DNA of 64,000 bases from Pseudomonas fluorescens. Lineage in GTDB: Bacteria; Pseudomonadota; Gammaproteobacteria; Pseudomonadales; Pseudomonadaceae. The notes beneath the pieces were generated by a model that made no database searches, was not told the DNA's origin, and saw only the letters and a list, made by a program, of their open reading frames with translations. The DNA lies in NCBI RefSeq assembly GCF_001623525.1, contig NZ_CP015225.1, forward strand, positions 1,860,001 to 1,924,000. The letters are read 5' to 3'. Each line of letters begins with the position of its first letter. The stretch's first letter is position 1. This document shows positions 36,842 through 47,086 of this stretch, piece after piece. The position numbers and the translations under genes are program-made.

Positions 36842-38869
36842 ATGAACCTACTGAACCTCTTCAACACTGCCCGAGCCCGCTCTCAAGGGGCTGTAAGTGT
36901 GGCCTGCACCTCTGCTGAATTGGACCAGGCGCTGGCCAACGTACGTATCACCCCTGTGTTGGTCACCGGGTTCGTCTCCCCTCACCTGGACATCGACCGG
37001 GTCGCCGCCAAGGTCAAGCAGCGCTTTCCCCAAAGCGCCATCAGCTTGTGCACGACGTCGGGTGAGCTGTGCAACGGTGCGAACACGTTGTACTGCCAGA
37101 CCGGCGAGAGCTGGGATCGGGTGGTGTTGCAGCTCTTTGACGCCAGCGTGATTGTGTCGGCCGAGGTGGTGATGGTGCCGCTGGAGTGCGAGGACATTCG
37201 CGGAGGCGGCAAGCGCTTGGCCATGCGTGAGCGAATCGCCAGGCTGGTGAATAACATCAAGCAGGCGCAAGTGCGCACACCCATTGATCATCGCGATACG
37301 CTGGCCTACGTGGTGTTCGATGGTCTTTCCGCTTCCGAGTCGTTCTTTATGGAGGCGCTCTATGAGTCGGGGCGTTTCCCTTGCCTGTTCGTCGGCGGCT
37401 CGGCCGGTGGCAAGACGGATTTCAAAAAGACCCTGATCAGTGATGGGCAACGCAGTTATCAGAACCACGCGCAGATTGTCTTCCTGAAAACCGCGGCGGA
37501 TGTGCGCTTCGGGGTGTTCAAGAGCCAGAACTTCCAACCTGCCGGGCTGACGTTCAGCGTGCTGACCGCGTCGGTCGAAGACCGCACCATCGACCAGGTC
37601 ATCGACAGCCGGGGGAACATCAAGAGCATGGTCCAGGCACTGTGCGATGCATTCGAGTGCAGTGCCCAAGCGCTGGAAAAGAAGCTCGCCGATTATTCAT
37701 TCGCCATCCGTGTGGGCGATGAGCTGTTCGTGCGCTCCATTGCCCGTATCGACTATCAGCAGCAGATCATCCAGTTGTTCTGCGACGTGGCGCCCGGCGA
37801 AGAGCTGGTGATGGTCAAGCGCACGCCCCTTCGCGAGGCGACCCGACTCGACTACGAGAAATTCCTCAAGGGCAAGGGCGGCCGTCCGGTGGCCGCTATT
37901 CTCAATGACTGCATCCTGCGCCGGCTCAACAACAGCAGCGACCTGGGCAGCATGGCCGGTATTTTCGGGGATGTGCCTTTGGCCGGTTTCTCGACGTTTG
38001 GTGAAATTCTCGGTTTGAACCTTAACCAGACACTCACGGCGATTTTCTTCTTCAGGGTCACCAAGGGCGCCAGCTTTGTCGATGAGTACGTCGATAACTT
38101 CATCGCCCACTATGGCGAGTTCAAGGCGTTCTTCCTGCGCCGCCAGGTCAAGAAACTGGCCGGCCTGAACCATGTCGTGGTCAAGCAGATCATGGCGTTC
38201 AAGATGAACGACTTCAGCAGCGCCCTGGACACTCGCGGCCTGGACAACACCATCCTGCCGGTGTTCGACGGCCTGACCGATCTGGGCCAGGTATTGGCCC
38301 AGGCCAGCCAGCAGCAAGCGCAGATGGCGACGCAAATCAAGCACTACTCAGGTGAGCTACACCTGTCGATGGATGACCTGACGGGCACGATTGACCGGCA
38401 AAACAGCGTCGCCGAGCAGGCCGGCACGACCGTCGAACAGCTTGCCACGCAAGCGGGTGAAGCGGTGGTCGGCGCCCGTGCGCTCGCCAGTTCGAGCTTG
38501 CGTATTCAGTCGATCGTACAGGTCATCCAGCAAATCGCCGGACAGACCAACCTGCTGGCCCTTAACGCCGCCATCGAAGCAGCGCGGGCAGGTGAAATGG
38601 GCAGAGGGTTTGCGGTGGTGGCGGATGAGGTCCGCAAGCTCGCGGAAATCACCCGCAAGAATGCTGCGGAAATTGGCGTGGACATTGACCTGCTCTCGAC
38701 GGAGATCCAAGGCGTCGCCCAACAGATCGAAGACCAGTCCGTCGCCGTCAGCGCCCTGCGCGAGATGCTCGATGCCCTGGAAGACTCGAGCCGCACCACC
38801 GAAGGCACGGCACAACGCACGAAGGCCATCGCGGACACCTTGACCGGGCTGACCCACGCCAGTGCCTGA
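36842..38869 (+). CDS. Soluble FIST-domain methyl-accepting chemotaxis protein
   Basis: A 675-residue chemoreceptor with no membrane helices. Residues ~15-240 are FIST_N ([34 protein letters not shown]) and ~240-400 FIST_C ([40 protein letters not shown]). A ~100-residue linker follows, then the MCP signalling coiled coil with the invariant hairpin [20 protein letters not shown] (565-584). The C-terminal arm after the tip is only ~90 residues, and no CheR-tethering pentapeptide ends the protein. FIST is a proposed small-ligand sensor, possibly for amino acids. The receptor should sit in a cytoplasmic cluster and drive CheA. No che genes are adjacent. Confidence 0.92.
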   Translation: MNLLNLFNTARARSQGAVSVACTSAELDQALANVRITPVLVTGFVSPHLDIDRVAAKVKQRFPQSAISLCTTSGELCNGANTLYCQTGESWDRVVLQLFDASVIVSAEVVMVPLECEDIRGGGKRLAMRERIARLVNNIKQAQVRTPIDHRDTLAYVVFDGLSASESFFMEALYESGRFPCLFVGGSAGGKTDFKKTLISDGQRSYQNHAQIVFLKTAADVRFGVFKSQNFQPAGLTFSVLTASVEDRTIDQVIDSRGNIKSMVQALCDAFECSAQALEKKLADYSFAIRVGDELFVRSIARIDYQQQIIQLFCDVAPGEELVMVKRTPLREATRLDYEKFLKGKGGRPVAAILNDCILRRLNNSSDLGSMAGIFGDVPLAGFSTFGEILGLNLNQTLTAIFFFRVTKGASFVDEYVDNFIAHYGEFKAFFLRRQVKKLAGLNHVVVKQIMAFKMNDFSSALDTRGLDNTILPVFDGLTDLGQVLAQASQQQAQMATQIKHYSGELHLSMDDLTGTIDRQNSVAEQAGTTVEQLATQAGEAVVGARALASSSLRIQSIVQVIQQIAGQTNLLALNAAIEAARAGEMGRGFAVVADEVRKLAEITRKNAAEIGVDIDLLSTEIQGVAQQIEDQSVAVSALREMLDALEDSSRTTEGTAQRTKAIADTLTGLTHASA

Positions 38870-38925
38870 GCAACTGTTGCAGGGTTTGGTGTTGAATCTG
38901 GATGCTGTGGGCTCCCGCAATCCTT

Positions 38926-39015
38926 TGTGGGAGCAAGCTTGCTCGCGATAGCGGTGGATCAGCTTGCATCGATGTTGAATGTGCCGCCGTCTTCGCGAGC
39001 AAACCTGGCTCCCAC
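38926..39015. repeat. REPIN between convergent chemoreceptor and aminotransferase
   Basis: TGTGGGAGCAAGCTTGCTCG and an inverted copy TCGCGAGCAAACCTGGCTCC enclose a ~50-bp spacer; the right copy carries an insertion. Confidence 0.82.
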
Positions 39016-39026
39016 ATTGCAGCATT

Positions 39027-40457
39027 TCATGCGATATGCAACGTCCGGCCCTTGACCTCCACGAGAGCATTGGCCAGGGCAACCTGGAACAGTTCGACCA
39101 ACACGTCGACCTCCTCGGCCTGGATGATCAATGGCGGCAGGAACCGCACAACGGCACCATGGCGCCCGCCGAGCTCCAGAATGACGCCCAAGCGCAGGCA
39201 TTGACGCTGGATTGCCTGGGCCAATGCCGTATCGGCTGCTGGGACACGACTGTCGCTCGCCGTGTCACTGACGATTTCCACACCCACCATCAGTCCTCGG
39301 CCGCGTACTTGGCCCAGGCAAGCATAGCGGTCCTGCAACTGGCGCAGAGCCGCCATGAGTCGTTGCCCCATGACATCGGCATGTCCCGGCAAGTCTTCGC
39401 TGATGATATGGCGCAGCGTCGCAGCCCCCGCGGCCATCGCCATTTGATTGCCGCGGAATGTGCCGGCATGGGCGCCTGGTTTCCAGGTATCCAACTCTTC
39501 GCGGTACACCATCACGGCTAACGGCAGGCCACCACCGATGGCTTTGGAGAGTACGAGGATATCGGGCTCGATATCCGCGTGCTCGAACGCAAACAGTTTG
39601 CCGGTCCGACCCAGGCCGGTCTGGACTTCATCGATGATCAGCGCCACGCCGAACTTACGGGTCAATTGGCGCAAGCCTTGGAGCCAGCGTATCGGCGCAG
39701 GGATCACGCCGCCCTCGCCCTGCACGACTTCGACCACCACCGCCGCGGGTGGCAGCACACCCGACTCCGGGTCGCTGAGCAGTTGTTCGATAAAATGCAA
39801 CCCGGCATCGACACCGGCTTCGCCGCCGATGCCGAACGGACAACGGTAGTCATAGGGATATGGCAGAAATTGCACATCGGCCATCAGCGAGCCCAGTGCC
39901 TGTTTCGGCCCCAGGTTGCCCATCAGGCTCAACGTGCCCAGTGTCATCCCGTGGTAGCCGCCAGAGAACGACAGAATCGGTTTGCGCCCGGTGGCCGTCC
40001 TGGCCAGCTTCAAGGCCGCCTCAATGCCATCGGCACCGGTCGGCCCGCAAAACTGGATGCGAGCATGACGGGCAAAGTTTTCCGGCAGCGCGTTGAACAG
40101 GTCTTCGACGAAGCGATCCTTGACCGGTGTCGTCAGATCCAGGGTGTGCAAGGGCAAGCCGGAGTCGAGCGTTTGGCGCATGGCCGCGATGGCTACCGGG
40201 TGGTTGTGCCCCAGCGCCAGAGTTCCCGCCCCCGCCAGGCAATCCATGAACAGCTGACCTTGGGTATCACGAACATAGAGGCCATGGGCCTCTTGCAGCG
40301 CCAACGGAATACGCCGTGGATAAGACCGGGCATTCGATTCACGGGCCGCCTGGCGCTGAAGATACGGGTTGGTGTTCAGTTCACGCGGTGCTTGCTGGCG
40401 AAACTGTTCCAGCGTGAAGGTTGCGCTGGATGATAGACGGGGCTGGACGCTTTCCAT
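39027..40457 (-). CDS. Diaminobutyrate-2-oxoglutarate aminotransferase (PvdH-like)
   Basis: A 476-residue class-III PLP aminotransferase making L-2,4-diaminobutyrate from aspartate-semialdehyde with glutamate as donor. Blocks: FMDCLAGAGTLALGHNHP, QFCGPTGADGIEAALKLART, FSGGYHGMTLGTLSLMGN, ALIIDEVQTGLGRTGKLFAF and the PLP lysine in VLSKAIGGGLPLAVMVY. It resembles PvdH of pyoverdine producers. It is the second gene after mbtH, 36 bp apart. It supplies Dab for the NRPS whose first visible A domain carries the Dab code, and shares a Fur-box region with fhuF. Confidence 0.92.
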   Translation of the reverse strand: MESVQPRLSSSATFTLEQFRQQAPRELNTNPYLQRQAARESNARSYPRRIPLALQEAHGLYVRDTQGQLFMDCLAGAGTLALGHNHPVAIAAMRQTLDSGLPLHTLDLTTPVKDRFVEDLFNALPENFARHARIQFCGPTGADGIEAALKLARTATGRKPILSFSGGYHGMTLGTLSLMGNLGPKQALGSLMADVQFLPYPYDYRCPFGIGGEAGVDAGLHFIEQLLSDPESGVLPPAAVVVEVVQGEGGVIPAPIRWLQGLRQLTRKFGVALIIDEVQTGLGRTGKLFAFEHADIEPDILVLSKAIGGGLPLAVMVYREELDTWKPGAHAGTFRGNQMAMAAGAATLRHIISEDLPGHADVMGQRLMAALRQLQDRYACLGQVRGRGLMVGVEIVSDTASDSRVPAADTALAQAIQRQCLRLGVILELGGRHGAVVRFLPPLIIQAEEVDVLVELFQVALANALVEVKGRTLHIA

Positions 40458-40493
40458 ATTGAATCCCTGAGGTAAAAACTCTGTCGCGGGCGA

Positions 40494-40709
40494 TCAGCCC
40501 TGTCCTTGTACGTGCATGGCCTGGCGCAGGCTCAGCGGGCGCATATCGGTCCAGACCTTTTCGATATAGTCCAGACACTCTTGCTTGCTGCCTTTCATGT
40601 CGAGCGTGCGCCAGCCATTGGGCACGCTTCGATAATCCGGCCAGATCGAGTACTGCTCCTCATCATTGACTACAACCAGAAAGCGCGTATCCGGACTGTC
40701 CAAACTCAT
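40494..40709 (-). CDS. MbtH-like protein
   Basis: A 71-residue NRPS helper that binds and activates adenylation domains. The family signature is seen: [38 protein letters not shown]. The ATG at 40709 ([10 protein letters not shown]) is preferred because AAGGAGCAAGCA lies just before it; upstream ATGs at 40730 and 40754 lack ribosome sites. It is the first gene of the minus-strand pair with the aminotransferase. Confidence 0.94.
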   Translation of the reverse strand: MSLDSPDTRFLVVVNDEEQYSIWPDYRSVPNGWRTLDMKGSKQECLDYIEKVWTDMRPLSLRQAMHVQGQG

Positions 40710-40761
40710 TGCTTGCTCCTTGACTGACATGGCGGAAAGACGCCTACGATACAATACTAAT

Positions 40762-40780
40762 GGTAGCGATTCTCATTAAT
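40762..40780 (-). promoter_or_regulatory. Fur box candidate
   Basis: On the minus strand ATTAATGAGAATCGCTACC matches the 19-bp consensus GATAATGATAATCATTATC at 13 positions, including the core AATGA.AATC. It is 53 bp before mbtH and 133 bp before the divergent fhuF, so it could control both. I found no convincing PvdS-type (TAAAT-N16-CGT) element. Confidence 0.68.
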
Positions 40781-40912
40781 TTTTAAAAATTCATACACTG
40801 TTCTCAAATTTCCCTATCGACGATGAACAGTCGCAAGACGGCAACGCCCTGTTTATACTTCGGGCCCCTCTGAACGATAACCGCTCTCAATTCGCGGTCC
40901 ACGGATGAGTCG

Positions 40913-41650
40913 ATGATTCCCAGCCTTGCCCCGCTGTTCACCGGTCCGCTTGCCGACCATGGTGAAAAGCTGCAACTGCGCAGCCATCCCCGTACAGACG
41001 TACCGGGGGACAGGTTCTTCCAGCACGAGTATTTCGGCGCATTCGTCGACGACCTGCAGGCACGGTACAAAACCGATGAGCGCCTGGCCCTGGTGTCGCT
41101 GTGGTCCAAATGGTACTTCAGCACCTTCCTGGCACCCGTGATGGCCGCCAATCTGCTCCAGCAATGCGATCTGCCACTTGCCCTTGCCGACACCGGGATA
41201 CAACTGGGCAATGACGCCAGGCCACAGGCGTTGCACTTGCTCCATGCCGGCCAGCCTTTGCCACCCTGCACCGCCTTCGAGCGATTTCATACCCTGGTCG
41301 AGGATCATCTGGAGCCCGTCATCGAAACCTTGGTCAGTGTCTCCCAGGCATCGCCCCGGTTGTTCTGGAGCAATGCCGGCAATACGTTCGAATTCGTCAC
41401 CAGCCGTATCGACCTGCACCCATTGGCCAACGCGTACAGCACCGCACCGGCCAAAGAAATCCTGAATACCCGCCTGCGCCCGAACGGCCGGCGTAATCCT
41501 TTGTTCGCCCCCGTGCAGTACCGCGATATCGGCGAGGACGAGCCGCAGCGCCTGAGGCGCATCTGCTGCATTCGCTACCGCCTGCCCGGCGTCGGCTATT
41601 GCAGCAGTTGCCCACTCGATGAATGCAAACGGCAGGAACAGCCCGTTTAA
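40913..41650 (+). CDS. fhuF: FhuF-like siderophore-iron reductase
   Basis: A 245-residue cytosolic [2Fe-2S] protein that reduces ferric siderophore to release iron. The cluster-binding pattern Cys-Cys-x10-Cys-x2-Cys is at the C-terminus (RICCIRYRLPGVGYCSSCPL). The N-terminal FhuF domain has LVSLWSKWYFSTFLAPVMAA. It is divergent from mbtH, and its stop is 7 bp from the convergent exporter stop. Its presence suggests the siderophore is taken into the cytoplasm. Confidence 0.9.
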   Translation: MIPSLAPLFTGPLADHGEKLQLRSHPRTDVPGDRFFQHEYFGAFVDDLQARYKTDERLALVSLWSKWYFSTFLAPVMAANLLQQCDLPLALADTGIQLGNDARPQALHLLHAGQPLPPCTAFERFHTLVEDHLEPVIETLVSVSQASPRLFWSNAGNTFEFVTSRIDLHPLANAYSTAPAKEILNTRLRPNGRRNPLFAPVQYRDIGEDEPQRLRRICCIRYRLPGVGYCSSCPLDECKRQEQPV

Positions 41651-41657
41651 CTGCAAC

Positions 41658-43301
41658 CTATTTCGCCAGTTGAAAAGGGTTCTCTGTCGCTCGGTCGTAG
41701 TCCACGAGATGGCCGTAGTCGAGACGATAGACCCGGTCGGCAACATCGAAATAGCGGTCGTCATGGGTGATTGCAATCACCGTCTTGCCGGCCGCCTTCA
41801 GCTCGGGCAGCAGTTCGTTGTAGAACACGTGGCGGAACACCGGGTCCTGATCCGCCGCCCATTCGTCCAGCAGGAACACCTCCCTGCCCTCCATCATCAG
41901 CAGTAACAGTGCCAGGCGCTTGCGCTGGCCCTGGGACAGGGCCGTGGTCGACAGGCGCCCGGCAGCGAACTCGACTTTATGGGCCAACCCAAGGCGGTCC
42001 AGGTAATGATCCACCCGGGCCTCAAGCCCCTCATGATTGCCCGCTTCGCCCAGCACATCGGCGAACAGATAGAAGTCGGCAAAAATGGCGGCGAAATGCT
42101 CCCGGTGCCACTCGCCGGTGTGGGTATCGAGCACCACGCCGTTCAGCGAAACCTGCCCAGAGGTGGGAACGTAGAGCCCCGTCAGGAGCTTGGCCAGGGT
42201 CGACTTGCCACTGCCATTGCCACCGACAATGAAAATCAACTCGCCGCGACGAATCGACAGGTCGATCGGCCCCAACTCAAACGCAAATTCGTCACTTTGC
42301 CCGGGATAGCGGTAATGCACGTTTGACAGGCGCAACTCACCGAAGGGTTGCGCCGCTTGTGCAGGGGTCTTGAACTGCACCGTCTCACCCAACGCCAGGG
42401 CATCGATGGCCTGCAAGGCAACATGGCCGCGAATGACCGCAGGGATGGCATCCAGAATCATCGAGATCGGCGTGCGCAGAAACATGATTGCCAGCACGTA
42501 ACCCACCACAACCTGTTGACTGAGCAACCCCAGCCCCTGGCCGAGAAAGAACAGCGTACCGATCAGTACGAACACCAGCAGTGTCGTCCAGTTCAGGTTC
42601 ACCGCCCACAAGGTGTCGGCACGTACCGACGCCTCCAGCGAGGCCCGCGCGATCGGTTCGAGCTTGCGCTCATAGAGCAGGTGCCGGCGTTCCCGGCTCA
42701 GGCCCAACTCGCAACGCCCCTGGATGGCGGCCTCGAACTGCTCGGTCAACTGGTCATCCTGCTGCCGCACGGCCTGCATCAGGGTCTTGACCTTGCGCCC
42801 CAGCAGCACGTCAAGACCGACCCCAAGGGCAATCACCCCCAGGGTCAGGAAAAAGAACGGCATGCTCAACCAGGCCATGTAGGCGAGCCCCGCCAACAAC
42901 AGCAAGCCGTTGTACAAGGAAATCGGCAGTTGCTTGAACGCCGTGGCGACGGTGGTCACGTCCTTGGTCAGCGCGTTGTAGATACGCGGGCTGCCCAGCC
43001 GCTCGATGCGTTCGAGTGCTGTGCCCAACACCTTTCCCACCAGCCGCAGGCGCAATTGGTAAACCAGGCGATGCCCGATCTGCACCAGCAGCCATTGCGA
43101 CGTGACACCGCTGATGAACAATAGGATCAGCAGACCACCGAACAGCAACAAGCCCCGGCCGATATCATCGAGCCCATGCTCCAGGCTGCGGTTGATATAC
43201 CCGATCAGGCCGATACTGGTTGCCGCGCTCAAGGCGCTGCTCAGAATCGCCAGCAGAATGCGCCATCGAGCGTCGTGCAGCAGTTCTTTCAATAACATCA
43301 T
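41658..43301 (-). CDS. PvdE/SyrD-type peptide siderophore ABC exporter
   Basis: A 547-residue half transporter with an N-terminal six-helix membrane domain (~15-300) fused to an ABC ATPase. ATPase motifs: Walker A VGGNGSGKSTLAK, signature LSQGQRKRLALL and Walker B EVFLLDEWAADQDPVF, the DEWAADQDP form being characteristic of the cyclic-peptide exporter family. PvdE moves the acylated pyoverdine precursor to the periplasm; this homologue probably does the same for the product of the NRPS genes. The first ATG overlaps the upstream NRPS stop by 4 bp, so they are coupled. Confidence 0.93.
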   Translation of the reverse strand: MMLLKELLHDARWRILLAILSSALSAATSIGLIGYINRSLEHGLDDIGRGLLLFGGLLILLFISGVTSQWLLVQIGHRLVYQLRLRLVGKVLGTALERIERLGSPRIYNALTKDVTTVATAFKQLPISLYNGLLLLAGLAYMAWLSMPFFFLTLGVIALGVGLDVLLGRKVKTLMQAVRQQDDQLTEQFEAAIQGRCELGLSRERRHLLYERKLEPIARASLEASVRADTLWAVNLNWTTLLVFVLIGTLFFLGQGLGLLSQQVVVGYVLAIMFLRTPISMILDAIPAVIRGHVALQAIDALALGETVQFKTPAQAAQPFGELRLSNVHYRYPGQSDEFAFELGPIDLSIRRGELIFIVGGNGSGKSTLAKLLTGLYVPTSGQVSLNGVVLDTHTGEWHREHFAAIFADFYLFADVLGEAGNHEGLEARVDHYLDRLGLAHKVEFAAGRLSTTALSQGQRKRLALLLLMMEGREVFLLDEWAADQDPVFRHVFYNELLPELKAAGKTVIAITHDDRYFDVADRVYRLDYGHLVDYDRATENPFQLAK

Positions 43302-46300
43302 GAGACAGACACCACCTTGGCAGAGGTTTGCAACAGTAAAGGCAACAGGCTTTCGACCAATCGAGGCTCTGCGAGCATCTCGTGATGCCCCACGTCCAGC
43401 GTCCACTGGCGAACAGCTTGGTGGGTATGCGCTTGCCACTGAGCACGCAAGTCGGCATGGGCATTGCCGCGCCAGAGCCACAGCGGCACATCAACGGTGG
43501 GCAAGGCTTGCTCATACAAGCGCATCTTGATCGAGCGATATTGCGCCAATAGCGTGAGCAAATCAGCATCGGCGGCTCCCCATTGCAGATGCGCACGCAC
43601 CTGGGCATCGTTGAGCAAGCGGGCAACGCCCTCGGCATAGTCCAGACCTGCCAACAGGCCCGTCACACGTTCGCGCAGCGACTCACCGATTGGCTGGGCG
43701 TGAGTGCGGCAGTAGAAAGCAAAATCGGCAATCAACTGGCCGGCTTCGTCGCCCTCGCCGGCCAGGCTGCGCTGCGCATCGTGATCGAGCACCACAAGCC
43801 CTTCGACGCTAAAGCCGTGGGCTTGCAGATGGGGCACCAGCATCAATGCCAGCCGCGACGCCAGGCTCCAGCCCAGCAGCACCAGCGGGCGCTGTTTCAG
43901 CTGGACAGGGATGCTCGCCACATATTGCTGCAACAGCACGTCCATGTCGTCCTCATCCCAGCCCTTTTCCAGGGCGGCCAGACCAAAGACAGCGGCTTTA
44001 CCGTTTAGATTCTCTACCAACGGCTGATACGCCTGCAGATGCCCTTGCGCGCCATGCACCAGCAACAGGGCCGGCGCATGTTCATGCGCGTCATTCAAGA
44101 CGTGCCATGGGCCGCCGCTGTGATCGTTACCCAGGCCATGAACCAGGTCACGGACGGTATGCCGCTCGAACAGCAGATTGGTCGGCAATTCGAGAGACAG
44201 GCGCTCGCGAATCAGCGACACCACTTTGATCGCCGCCAGCGAGTGCCCACCGACGTTGAAGAAATTGTCGGTCACCCCCAGCTCGTCGACACCCAACACC
44301 TCGCACCAAATCGCCAGAATGGCCGTTTCGAGCTCGCCCACGGGCGCCACGCGAGTGTTCTGCAAACGCTGCCTGGCGCGTTCGAGCAGGTTTTTGCGAT
44401 CAAGCTTGCCATTGCTGTTCAGTGGCAGCGTCTTGAGTGCAAGGATACCGCTGGGCAGCATGTAGTCCGGTAGCTGGCGAGCCAGGGCGGCGTACAGTTG
44501 CTCGGTCGTTTGCGACAGGGCGTCGTCCTTGACCACGAAAGCCAGCAAGCGCCCATGGTCGCCTTCGCCGTCCAGCAAGACCGCAGCCTGCAACACGCCC
44601 GGCTGGGCCAACAAAGCCTGTTCGACTTCCGCCAACTCCAGGCGAAACCCACGGATTTTCACCTGTTGATCATTGCGCCCCAGAATGCGTACGGCACCAT
44701 CGGCTTGGCGCAAAGCAAGATCACCGGTGCGATACAGGCGGTGGCCACTGAGTGGATCGACACCAAAGGCACCGCCACCGACACCACCCACATAACCGCG
44801 CCCGACACTGGCGCCACTGATGCACAATTCCCCGGCCTGGCCTGACGGCACTGCGCGTTGCTGGTCGTCGAGCAGGTGGATGCGGTTATCACCCAATACC
44901 TGATTCAAGGCGCTATCACCCACGCCCTGGCTGACATCGATCGCACGCCATAGCACGCCAACCGTAGTCTCTGTCGGTCCGTAATGGTTGTAGAGGCGAC
45001 AGGCCGGTTTCGCTTGGGCCAAACGGCTCAGCAAATGCTCACTGAGCGGCTCTCCGCCCAGTACCAGGACCTGGCGTGGAAGAATGCCGTTGGGAGCGTG
45101 CTCGCCCATCAGCGCTTCAAGGTGTGAAGGAACGATTTTGAGCACGTCCAACGGGTAGCGCTGAAGCTCTTCGGCGAACGCCCGGGCATCGGTCACGGTG
45201 GACTGCTCCAGCACATGCACACAACCGCCCTGCAACCAGGCCGGAAACAACACCGTATTTCCCAGATCCGCGAGCAGTGAAGACACCAGGCCATAATGCC
45301 CGGCCTCGGGTAACTGGAGCGCGCGGGTCACTTGCGTGACGTAATGGCGCAATTGGCCTTGCTCGATTTGCACACCTTTGGGCTTGCCGCTGGTGCCTGA
45401 GGTATAGAGCACGTAGGCCAGGTCTTGCGCCGAACCCTGCACCGGCGAATCGAACACCGGCCCCGTGCATGCCTGTGACCAGCACAGGGTGTCGACCGAG
45501 GTATCGGGCAGCAGCCCCTCTACGTACAGCAACAAGGTCGGTCGGGCATCCTCGATAATGTCGGCCAGCCGCAGCGGTGGTTGTTGGGGATCCAGTGGTA
45601 GGTACGCAGCACCGACCTTGAAGCAGGCCAGCATCGCGATCAACATCTGCGCCCCACGGGGCAAATACAGGCCGACCACGTGTTCATGGCCAACACCGGC
45701 CTGACGCAGGCTGCCGGCAACACGATCGCTCAAGGCATCGAGTTCGGCGTAAGAGAACATTTGCCCCGCATAGCGCAGCGCCGGTCGATCCGGTTGTGTC
45801 CGGGCGTGCTCGCGCACGGTGGCGACAATATCGAGATCCGGCGCCAGGACGGGGCGCGTCGGTAACGCGCGCAACTCCTCGGGTAAGTGCGGATCGACGC
45901 CAGTGATGAGGCCGTTGGGCGACTGCAGCAATTGCTCGAGCCAATGGGCGAAGCGCTTGAGCAAGACCTGCATCTGCTCTTCACGGTACAGACCACGGTC
46001 ATAGGCCAGTGTCAGTTCCCCACTGTCCTGGGCATCGAGCGTCAGTTGCAATTGCAGTTCGACCGGGGTGTCGAAGGACAGGACTTGCAGCCCCTCCAGC
46101 AGCGGTGCATGCACGACACGCAGCCCGGTCTGAAAGCTGGCACGCCACTCGGGCAATAGCTGAGCCTGACCGACATATTCCTGCCAAGCCACCGCGTTTT
46201 CCAGTTGCCGTGCCAATGGCCGGGCCAGGTTGATCCAGGTGCTGTGTTCGGACACCCGCACCACCATCGGCAGCGTCTGCTCGAACAGCCCATAGGCTCC

Positions 46301-47086
46301 CGAGAGTTCTTCATAGTCATCGCGAGGATCGTGCTGCAGACCCAACTGGCCGTGCTGCTGGCCATTGAGCCGGCCCAGCAATGAGCCCCAGGCAGCCAGG
46401 GCCAGCGCTTCGGCAGCCACGCCTTCGCGCGCGACCAGCGCCGTCAACGCCGCTGGCAATGTCTGCGCAAGCTTTAGCCGAACAACGGCATGGTCGCCGC
46501 TGGCGATACCATAGCGCTCGATCAGGCGCATGCCCGGTACGTCCTGCAAGGCCAGGTTGCGCCAGAACTGCGTGCCCTGCTCGGCATCCTCGTCCAACTG
46601 CAGGCCATTGATCCATTCGACGTATTCGCCGTACTGCATGGGTTCAGTGTCAAACGACGCGGCACGTCCCAACAATTGCTCCTGCAACTGGATCAGGCTG
46701 CGTTGATCCAGCGAATAAACCGGGACCGCCAACAACAGATAATCGTCGAGTAGCCAGGCCAACACATCGGGTTGTTCGGCAAGGCAATGCGCCTTGGCCT
46801 CAAGCAGCCACTGTTGCTCATCATGCCCGTCACCTGAACGTCCCTCACGCCAGCTCAGGCGCAAGTCGAGGGGCTCGACCACACGCTGGCGCAGTCCCGT
46901 GGCGCCAACCGGGCGCTGGTAGCGCAAGCGCAACGCTTGATGCTGCTGCAAGCCGTCACGCAGTCGCTGTTGGACAGTGGCCTCGGGCACGCCCGACAGT
47001 TGCATCCGAACCCAGCGCCAGGCCTGCGGATTGGCCTGGGCCAGTTGTTTTTGTTGAGGTGAAAGCGTTAGTCCAAGGTCCATCAT
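43298..47086 (-). CDS. NRPS, terminal module: interface-like domain - A(Asp) - T - TE
   Basis: A 1262-residue synthetase. Residues ~1-430 have the condensation fold but the HHxxxDG site is lost (VPVYSLD at 121-127), as in the published 'interface' subfamily that positions a beta-hydroxylase. The A domain (~430-910) has YVLYTSGTSGKPKGV and YRTGDLAL. Pocket residues read by eye give DLTKVGHVG(K), an aspartate code. The carrier serine is Ser949 (FFNVGGHSLAA). The thioesterase (~1010-1262) has its nucleophile in LLGWSLAS (Ser1074; GxSxA instead of GxSxG) and a His in GHHEM (~1234). It overlaps the upstream NRPS by 4 bp. It should add the last residue and release the peptide. Confidence 0.92.
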   Translation of the reverse strand: MMDLGLTLSPQQKQLAQANPQAWRWVRMQLSGVPEATVQQRLRDGLQQHQALRLRYQRPVGATGLRQRVVEPLDLRLSWREGRSGDGHDEQQWLLEAKAHCLAEQPDVLAWLLDDYLLLAVPVYSLDQRSLIQLQEQLLGRAASFDTEPMQYGEYVEWINGLQLDEDAEQGTQFWRNLALQDVPGMRLIERYGIASGDHAVVRLKLAQTLPAALTALVAREGVAAEALALAAWGSLLGRLNGQQHGQLGLQHDPRDDYEELSGAYGLFEQTLPMVVRVSEHSTWINLARPLARQLENAVAWQEYVGQAQLLPEWRASFQTGLRVVHAPLLEGLQVLSFDTPVELQLQLTLDAQDSGELTLAYDRGLYREEQMQVLLKRFAHWLEQLLQSPNGLITGVDPHLPEELRALPTRPVLAPDLDIVATVREHARTQPDRPALRYAGQMFSYAELDALSDRVAGSLRQAGVGHEHVVGLYLPRGAQMLIAMLACFKVGAAYLPLDPQQPPLRLADIIEDARPTLLLYVEGLLPDTSVDTLCWSQACTGPVFDSPVQGSAQDLAYVLYTSGTSGKPKGVQIEQGQLRHYVTQVTRALQLPEAGHYGLVSSLLADLGNTVLFPAWLQGGCVHVLEQSTVTDARAFAEELQRYPLDVLKIVPSHLEALMGEHAPNGILPRQVLVLGGEPLSEHLLSRLAQAKPACRLYNHYGPTETTVGVLWRAIDVSQGVGDSALNQVLGDNRIHLLDDQQRAVPSGQAGELCISGASVGRGYVGGVGGGAFGVDPLSGHRLYRTGDLALRQADGAVRILGRNDQQVKIRGFRLELAEVEQALLAQPGVLQAAVLLDGEGDHGRLLAFVVKDDALSQTTEQLYAALARQLPDYMLPSGILALKTLPLNSNGKLDRKNLLERARQRLQNTRVAPVGELETAILAIWCEVLGVDELGVTDNFFNVGGHSLAAIKVVSLIRERLSLELPTNLLFERHTVRDLVHGLGNDHSGGPWHVLNDAHEHAPALLLVHGAQGHLQAYQPLVENLNGKAAVFGLAALEKGWDEDDMDVLLQQYVASIPVQLKQRPLVLLGWSLASRLALMLVPHLQAHGFSVEGLVVLDHDAQRSLAGEGDEAGQLIADFAFYCRTHAQPIGESLRERVTGLLAGLDYAEGVARLLNDAQVRAHLQWGAADADLLTLLAQYRSIKMRLYEQALPTVDVPLWLWRGNAHADLRAQWQAHTHQAVRQWTLDVGHHEMLAEPRLVESLLPLLLQTSAKVVSVS

